From contig NZ_JXYA01000047.1 of assembly GCF_000967655.1 (NCBI RefSeq), forward strand, positions 1 through 64,000: a DNA stretch of 64,000 nt, written 5' to 3'. The stretch is from Pseudoalteromonas rubra. Its GTDB lineage: Bacteria > Pseudomonadota > Gammaproteobacteria > Enterobacterales > Alteromonadaceae. The position numbers were made by a program, and so were the translations under genes. The notes below the pieces were generated by a model. That model saw only the letters and a list, made by a program, of their open reading frames with translations, was not told where the DNA came from and did not search any database. Positions 59,544 through 64,000 of the stretch are shown piece after piece (position 1 is the first letter of the stretch; the number at the start of each line of letters is the position of its first letter).

Positions 59544-61577
59544 TTATTTTTTATATTTTTCGAACCACGCGAGCGTGTGCTCTATTTTACTGATCATCCG
59601 CGAAGGACGCCCGGCAATACCATGGGGTGCACCCGGGATTTTCACCAGCACAGAGTCAATCTTACGGTGTTTTAGTGCCTGATAAAACTGCTCGGTTTCA
59701 GCCATTGGGGTACGCAGGTCTTCTTCGCCCGTCATCAGCATAGTCGGCGTAGTGACATTGCCTACCAGAGACAGCGGCGAGCGCTCCCAGTAATGATCAA
59801 CATGCTCCCACGGCATACCTGGGAACTGAGTGGGGATCTGCACCAGGCCACTGTCGGCCGTCAGTACTTTACTTAACCAGTTGATCACCGGCTTAACCAC
59901 CACAGCAGCATTAAAGCGATCGGTCAGGCCAATGGCATAGGCAGTCGCGATACCGCCCGCAGAGCCACCCGCGATAAACAGGTTATCCTGATCAATAAAG
60001 CCTTTGGCAATCATGGCGTCTACGCCCGAGTTGTGATCGGCAAAGTCTTCTTTTGAGCTGTACTTGTATTTCAGCAACATGGCAAAGCGCTCACCATATG
60101 AGCTGCTGCCCCGGTGATTATCGTAAAACACCACGTAACCTTGCGCCGCATAGCGCTGAAGCTCGGCCGAGAAGTGTGGACCATAGGCCAGGTGTGGGCC
60201 ACCGTGGATCTCCATCAGCAGCGGGTACTTCTTGCTCGGATCAAAGTCCGGCGGCGTGATATACCAGCCCTGGATTGGTTCACCATCGAACGATGACTTG
60301 TAAGTAATCTCGTGCACTTTACCCAGTGTTTTGTGCGCCAGTAAATCCTCGTTCAGCGCAGTCAACGGCTTCACCTTGCCTTTACTGGTTGTCACTGCCA
60401 CATCCGCAGGACGCGAGCTTGAGCCTTTGGTAAAGGCAATTTCACCATCAAAGTTGGCACTGAACTGACCGCTCAGGTAAGGCCTGCCCAGCGTGGTGCC
60501 CGACAGCGTATCGGTGAGATCTTTGATTTTACCTTTGGTGGTAATGGTGGCCAGCTTGCGCATACCGTGGTCGTCATAGGCGATGGCAAGCTTAGCGCTG
60601 TCTATCCAGCTTGGGTTTTGGATTGAACGGTCAAAGTCTTTTGCAATCATGCGAGATTGCTTGCTTTGCCAGTTCATAATGTTCAGTTTGTGATTACGAT
60701 ACGGATTAAGCTCGCCTGATGAGCTCAAAAACGCCAGCTGCTTGCCATTTTCCGAAAAACTCGGAGAGTGCTCACGACCCGGTGCATTGGTCAACTGTGT
60801 GATCTTGCCGTTAAAATCAACCTCAAACAGATCGCCTTCTAAGCGTTTGTATTCCCAGTCTGCAATGCGGTTAGCCGAGAACACTATGCCTTTAGAGTCG
60901 CTGCGCCAGGCCAGTTTACCACTGTGATGGTAGTTGCCTGAAGTCAGCTGACGAGGCGTACCGCCTTCACTTGGCAAAACAAAAATTTGTCTGTACCCGG
61001 GCTTAACCAAACCGCGCCCGTCCGCCTGATAATAGGCTTTATCAATTACTATGGCCGACTCTGACCACTGCGCGCCTTTGGGCTTAGCAGGCATTTTGGC
61101 AATGACTGCCGGCTTTTCTTCTACTTTCTGATTAAATGCCAGCCATTTACCATCTGGCGACCAGGTCAGGTCACTTATCCCAGACTGTAACTGGGTCAGC
61201 AAAGCTGTGCGGTTTTGCGCAATATAATGCACGTGCACCTGAGTGCTGCCAGACACATCACTCAAAAAGGCGATCTTGCTGCCATCGGGTGACCAGCGCG
61301 GCTGATGATAACGGTTTTCGTCTGAGAACAAAGGAGACTGTACGCCGGTTTTGGCATCCACCAGCCACAGGTTTTGTCTTTTGGCGTCTTTCATTACGTC
61401 GTTGCTGTTACGCACGTATACCACTTGCTCACCATTGGGCGAAATCTGTGGGTCGCTTGCATACTCCAGCTCAAAAATATCTTCAGCCTGTAGCCCGGCA
61501 CTTGCCTGCGCCAATACGGGTAGTGTTGCAAACGCCAGCAAGGAGCATTGCAAAGTACGTTTGAGTCCAAAAGGCAT
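59544..61577 (-). CDS. Secreted S9-family peptidase (acylaminoacyl/dipeptidyl peptidase type)
   Basis: The product has 677 residues. The signal peptide is MPFGLKRTLQCSLLAFATLPVLA-QAS. The N-terminal WD40-like propeller has repeated SPDGSKIAFLSD, SPDGKWLAFNQK and SENGKQLAFLSS segments. The C-terminal hydrolase domain has GGSAGGIATAYAIG (Ser near 540), GEEDLRTPMAETEQFY (Asp) and PGAPHGIAGRPS (His). It is a periplasmic or secreted oligopeptide hydrolase. GGAGG lies upstream of the start. Confidence 0.93.
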   Translation of the reverse strand: MPFGLKRTLQCSLLAFATLPVLAQASAGLQAEDIFELEYASDPQISPNGEQVVYVRNSNDVMKDAKRQNLWLVDAKTGVQSPLFSDENRYHQPRWSPDGSKIAFLSDVSGSTQVHVHYIAQNRTALLTQLQSGISDLTWSPDGKWLAFNQKVEEKPAVIAKMPAKPKGAQWSESAIVIDKAYYQADGRGLVKPGYRQIFVLPSEGGTPRQLTSGNYHHSGKLAWRSDSKGIVFSANRIADWEYKRLEGDLFEVDFNGKITQLTNAPGREHSPSFSENGKQLAFLSSSGELNPYRNHKLNIMNWQSKQSRMIAKDFDRSIQNPSWIDSAKLAIAYDDHGMRKLATITTKGKIKDLTDTLSGTTLGRPYLSGQFSANFDGEIAFTKGSSSRPADVAVTTSKGKVKPLTALNEDLLAHKTLGKVHEITYKSSFDGEPIQGWYITPPDFDPSKKYPLLMEIHGGPHLAYGPHFSAELQRYAAQGYVVFYDNHRGSSSYGERFAMLLKYKYSSKEDFADHNSGVDAMIAKGFIDQDNLFIAGGSAGGIATAYAIGLTDRFNAAVVVKPVINWLSKVLTADSGLVQIPTQFPGMPWEHVDHYWERSPLSLVGNVTTPTMLMTGEEDLRTPMAETEQFYQALKHRKIDSVLVKIPGAPHGIAGRPSRMISKIEHTLAWFEKYKK

Positions 61578-61719
61578 GGACAGCCTCCTATTGTTGTCTT
61601 TTTAATAAGAGCCACATAGTTATGCAGTGCGCCACAGATGTCACTTGATACGCGATAAAAGCAGATAAAAACCCGATGTGTTATAAGGTCACACTGTTAA
61701 TGGGCTTTCTGACAATCAG

Positions 61720-62118
61720 TTAAAGCCACTCCAGCTGTTTATAAGGCCGAACTTTAAGCGCATCCAGACGGCTGGTCAGATTACCTGCATGTAACTCCAG
61801 TTTGTGTTCGTCCGGGTCCAGAATATACAAAGAGTTACCTTCACTGGTATTTTGCTTCCACTGCTTTGTGCCACCAGCCAGCACCTTCTGGCAATAGTCG
61901 GGAAAGTCAGCGTCTGATACTGTAAAAGCAATGTGCGTATAGTCCGTTTTGGCACTTGGGGTATCGCACGACAGACAAAACCACAACTCACCGACTGATA
62001 AGTACGCACCCGTCTCCCATTTGACGTGACCGGTAAAGCCCAATACATCCATATAAAAGTGTATTGATTGTTGTAAATCACTGACTGCAATCGTGATATG
62101 GTTTAATCCTGTGATCAT
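61720..62118 (-). CDS. fosA: FosA-type glyoxalase-fold protein (fosfomycin glutathione transferase-like)
   Basis: The start at ATG 62118 follows GGAGGGAG; an in-frame ATG at 62157 overlaps the GNAT gene. The 132-residue product keeps the FosA layout: GLNHITIAVSDLQQSIHFY (His metal ligand), WETGAYLSVGELWFCLS, DYTHIAFTV (second His), WKQNTSEGNSLYILDPDEH and KLELHAGNLTSRL (Glu ligand). FosA uses Mn2+ and K+ to add glutathione to fosfomycin. Motif agreement is high, but activity and resistance are inferred. The residues between the metal ligands resemble known FosA proteins more than generic VOC proteins. Confidence 0.88.
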   Translation of the reverse strand: MITGLNHITIAVSDLQQSIHFYMDVLGFTGHVKWETGAYLSVGELWFCLSCDTPSAKTDYTHIAFTVSDADFPDYCQKVLAGGTKQWKQNTSEGNSLYILDPDEHKLELHAGNLTSRLDALKVRPYKQLEWL

Positions 62119-62132
62119 GCTCCCTCCAATCT

Positions 62133-62603
62133 TTACGAATGTGCTAAACGCTTGCACATCACAACCACATTCACACCGCGATAATTCACTCGCTCCTGAG
62201 CCTGCCAGCCCAGGCGAGCGTACAAACCACCATCTTGCTGTTCGGTTTGCAAATGCAATTCCCGAACACTAAAAGAGACTGCCAGCTGCTCAATTTTTTG
62301 TACCAGTGTCGATGCAACTTTGTTGCCTCTTGCATGGGGAGCAACATAAACCCCACCCAGCCAATGGGTTTTATCCGGATAGATGGTCATTTCATGAAAA
62401 CGCAGCTGAGCCGCGCCAATGGGCCTGTTATCTTGCATCAACAGCACGATTAAAGGGATAGCGTCCGTTTGCAGATACTCTGTGAGCTTGTCTTCAAACG
62501 AAGACAAAGTGGCATCGGGCACGATAGCGCCCCACTGTTCAAAATACCATTTTGCGACCTGCGGCGTGAGGTCGGGTCGTTCGGCGAGAAAACAAAATTC
62601 CAT
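62133..62603 (-). CDS. GNAT acetyltransferase
   Basis: The start at the second ATG (62603, nine bases after AAGGA) is slightly preferred to 62612. The 156-residue product has the acetyl-CoA loop VYVAPHARGNKVASTLVQKI at about 88-107 and QQDGGLYARLGWQAQERVNY near the C-terminus. It sits immediately upstream of the FosA-like gene (14 bp) and is co-transcribed with it, so it may be a small resistance or detoxification pair. Substrate is unknown. Confidence 0.88.
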   Translation of the reverse strand: MEFCFLAERPDLTPQVAKWYFEQWGAIVPDATLSSFEDKLTEYLQTDAIPLIVLLMQDNRPIGAAQLRFHEMTIYPDKTHWLGGVYVAPHARGNKVASTLVQKIEQLAVSFSVRELHLQTEQQDGGLYARLGWQAQERVNYRGVNVVVMCKRLAHS

Positions 62604-62889
62604 TGGTGTCATTCCTTGTCTGACTGATAGGCATCTAATATCACAATATCAATGTCTCAATATTGGTACGTATACGCAAGTGAGAGGCTCTGTCATTACA
62701 CATACTCGGGCGCAGGTCAGACTCCATTAGTTTGTTTCTAAAAACTCACTTTTGCACTGCATAAATCAATTACTTATGGAATATTTTGGTATAACATCGA
62801 CCCGCCTTCCTATTAAAGGTACTTTTATCTCATTGCTGGCGCTATTGCCAGCCCCCAATATTTAGGACAAATAAAGAAGGAACATGATT

Positions 62890-64000
62890 ATGACCTCTAA
62901 GCTATTACCAACCTGTGTTTCGACGCTATGCATAGGTTCAACGCTTATGTTTGGGCAACTTGCCACGTTTTCAGCGCAAGCTGCGACCCAAAGTGGCCAT
63001 TGCGAAATTGCCAGAACGGCACCTGGCTCTCCTCCAATGAGCTGGGACAACAATGACTACGTCACGGAAGTCAAACACTCGGTCTTTGGCGCTGAAAGCT
63101 GCGAAGCCCCCAACAATGCAACCATTACTAAAATTCATGCCAGCTTTACTGCATTTGCAAATAAGCAAATACTGACACGTGGCCTGCTAAAGGGCGATTA
63201 TATTCTAAAAATAAACGCTTCTTCGCCATACTTAGCCAACCCGATTTCTGGTCAGGTTGAGGCAACTATGGATGCATACAACGCAAACTTATTAGGCTCT
63301 TCAACCGTCAACTTACCTTTCGAAGGTGTCCGATTAGACAATCTGTCGCTCAACCTGACGGCACAACTAAAAAACAGTGTCAGTTTACGGTGTGCAAACA
63401 GAAACCCGGCTGAGTGTGAAGACTATATGTACTTCGAATACACCATAGGAATTGATTATGAATATGATGTTCCAGGTGTGCCAGATGCGCCGGGCTGGAT
63501 AAATGCATCTACTTCAGGCAATAACGTGAGTGTAAACTGGGAGCCTGTCAGTGGTGCAACTTACAAAGTCGCCATTCAATATAACAATAATAGCTGGACC
63601 GATTATCAGTATGTTCCAAGCCCTGCATCAGCCTCCTATATGAGCTGGCAAAACTTAAACGATGGCAACCGCCGTTATCAAGTTGTCGCTTGCAACAGTT
63701 ATGGCTGCTCTGAGCCCTCCCCCATTTCAAATACAGCAACGGTGAGTTCGCGACTAGGTACACCTAATGCACCAACAGCAAGCCTAAGTGGCAATACAGT
63801 CATCGTAGATTGGAATGATGTGCCAGGCGCTTATCAGTATGTGCTTTCAATTAAGTTTAACAACAATAACTGGACTGATTTTAGATACTTTAGCGCGCCA
63901 AACACATCAAGTATCTCATGGTCAAATCTGGGGTCAGGCAAAAGACAATACCGAGTGAAAGCTTGCACACACAGTGGTATTTGTTTCAACGCATCGCCAG
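62890..64000 (+). CDS. Secreted fibronectin-type-III repeat protein, C-terminus cut by window edge
   Basis: The frame is open to the right edge (370 residues visible). AAGAAGGAAC lies 8 bases before ATG 62890; an ATG at 62884 is also in frame. The signal peptide is MTSKLLPTCVSTLCIGSTLM followed by FGQLATFSAQA-ATQ. A novel-looking N-terminal domain of about 170 residues has several Cys. Two fibronectin-type-III-like units follow (VPDAPGWINASTSGNNVSVN and TPNAPTASLSGNTVIVDWND), each with the Y...V.A CN/T pattern (RRYQVVACNSYGCS; RQYRVKACTHSGIC). Secreted enzymes and adhesins use such modules. The effector domain is outside the window. Confidence 0.88.
   Translation, partial: MTSKLLPTCVSTLCIGSTLMFGQLATFSAQAATQSGHCEIARTAPGSPPMSWDNNDYVTEVKHSVFGAESCEAPNNATITKIHASFTAFANKQILTRGLLKGDYILKINASSPYLANPISGQVEATMDAYNANLLGSSTVNLPFEGVRLDNLSLNLTAQLKNSVSLRCANRNPAECEDYMYFEYTIGIDYEYDVPGVPDAPGWINASTSGNNVSVNWEPVSGATYKVAIQYNNNSWTDYQYVPSPASASYMSWQNLNDGNRRYQVVACNSYGCSEPSPISNTATVSSRLGTPNAPTASLSGNTVIVDWNDVPGAYQYVLSIKFNNNNWTDFRYFSAPNTSSISWSNLGSGKRQYRVKACTHSGICFNASP

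Overview
The window looks like chromosome from a marine gammaproteobacterium, most likely Pseudoalteromonas or a close relative. The reasons are moderate GC, a glrK-qseG-glrR operon, an OsmC-YcaO fusion, many secreted S9 and S41 peptidases, BON/MscS/DUF2383/DUF1328 envelope genes and large secreted repeat proteins. Genus is an inference; no rRNA or tRNA gene was seen.

Left region (1-11,044, all minus strand). A giant secreted repeat protein fills the first 6.4 kb. It begins with a signal peptide at 6433 and is cut by the left window edge. It is followed by a phage-tail-collar (MdpB-like) protein, an unrecognised 157-residue protein, and a formyltransferase/methyltransferase/Tat-exported beta-propeller set.

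Core of interest (11,500-25,400, plus strand). This is a RiPP cluster of the TOMM (thiazole/oxazole-modified peptide) type. In order it encodes: a 1327-residue Ser/Thr kinase-cyclase-AAA-TPR fusion; a 160-residue candidate precursor; an amidohydrolase; a first YcaO cyclodehydratase with a leader-binding-like N-terminus; a 360-residue candidate precursor; a 15-bp perfect hairpin; an AsnB-type amidotransferase; a second YcaO; an Fe(II)/2-oxoglutarate dioxygenase; and a 165-residue protein I do not recognise. The two candidate precursors share a short C-terminal signature (AL..Y...G...PF[S/T]C). That signature fits a Ser/Thr/Cys core attached to nitrile-hydratase-like leader domains. Base composition changes sharply inside the kinase gene (near 14,150) and inside the second YcaO gene (near 23,030). 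This suggests that an AT-rich cassette was exchanged between host-like flanks. No transporter or leader peptidase lies in the cluster. A third YcaO, the housekeeping-type OsmC-YcaO fusion, converges on the cluster's end.

Middle region (27.8-49.1 kb). Here are an outer-membrane barrel; a LysR/MFS divergent pair; a GNAT; four tandem EF-hand mini-proteins facing a glrK-qseG-glrR sigma-54 two-component operon, with two matching 18-bp palindromes between them; a chemoreceptor; an AraC regulator; a TPR protein; and a signalling operon. That operon joins a phosphatase-lipid kinase fusion, a sigma-54 regulator, a CHASE3 histidine kinase, a response regulator and a hybrid kinase.

Right region (49.1-64 kb). 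An envelope-stress set (BON, MscS, DUF2383, DUF1328, small lipoprotein) is followed by a lipoprotein oligopeptidase, an ECF sigma factor with a membrane partner, and a class-IV aminotransferase with a divergent MerR gene and a MerR-type promoter. Then come an alpha/beta hydrolase, an S41 and an S9 peptidase, a FosA-like enzyme, a GNAT, and a secreted fibronectin-type-III protein cut by the right edge.
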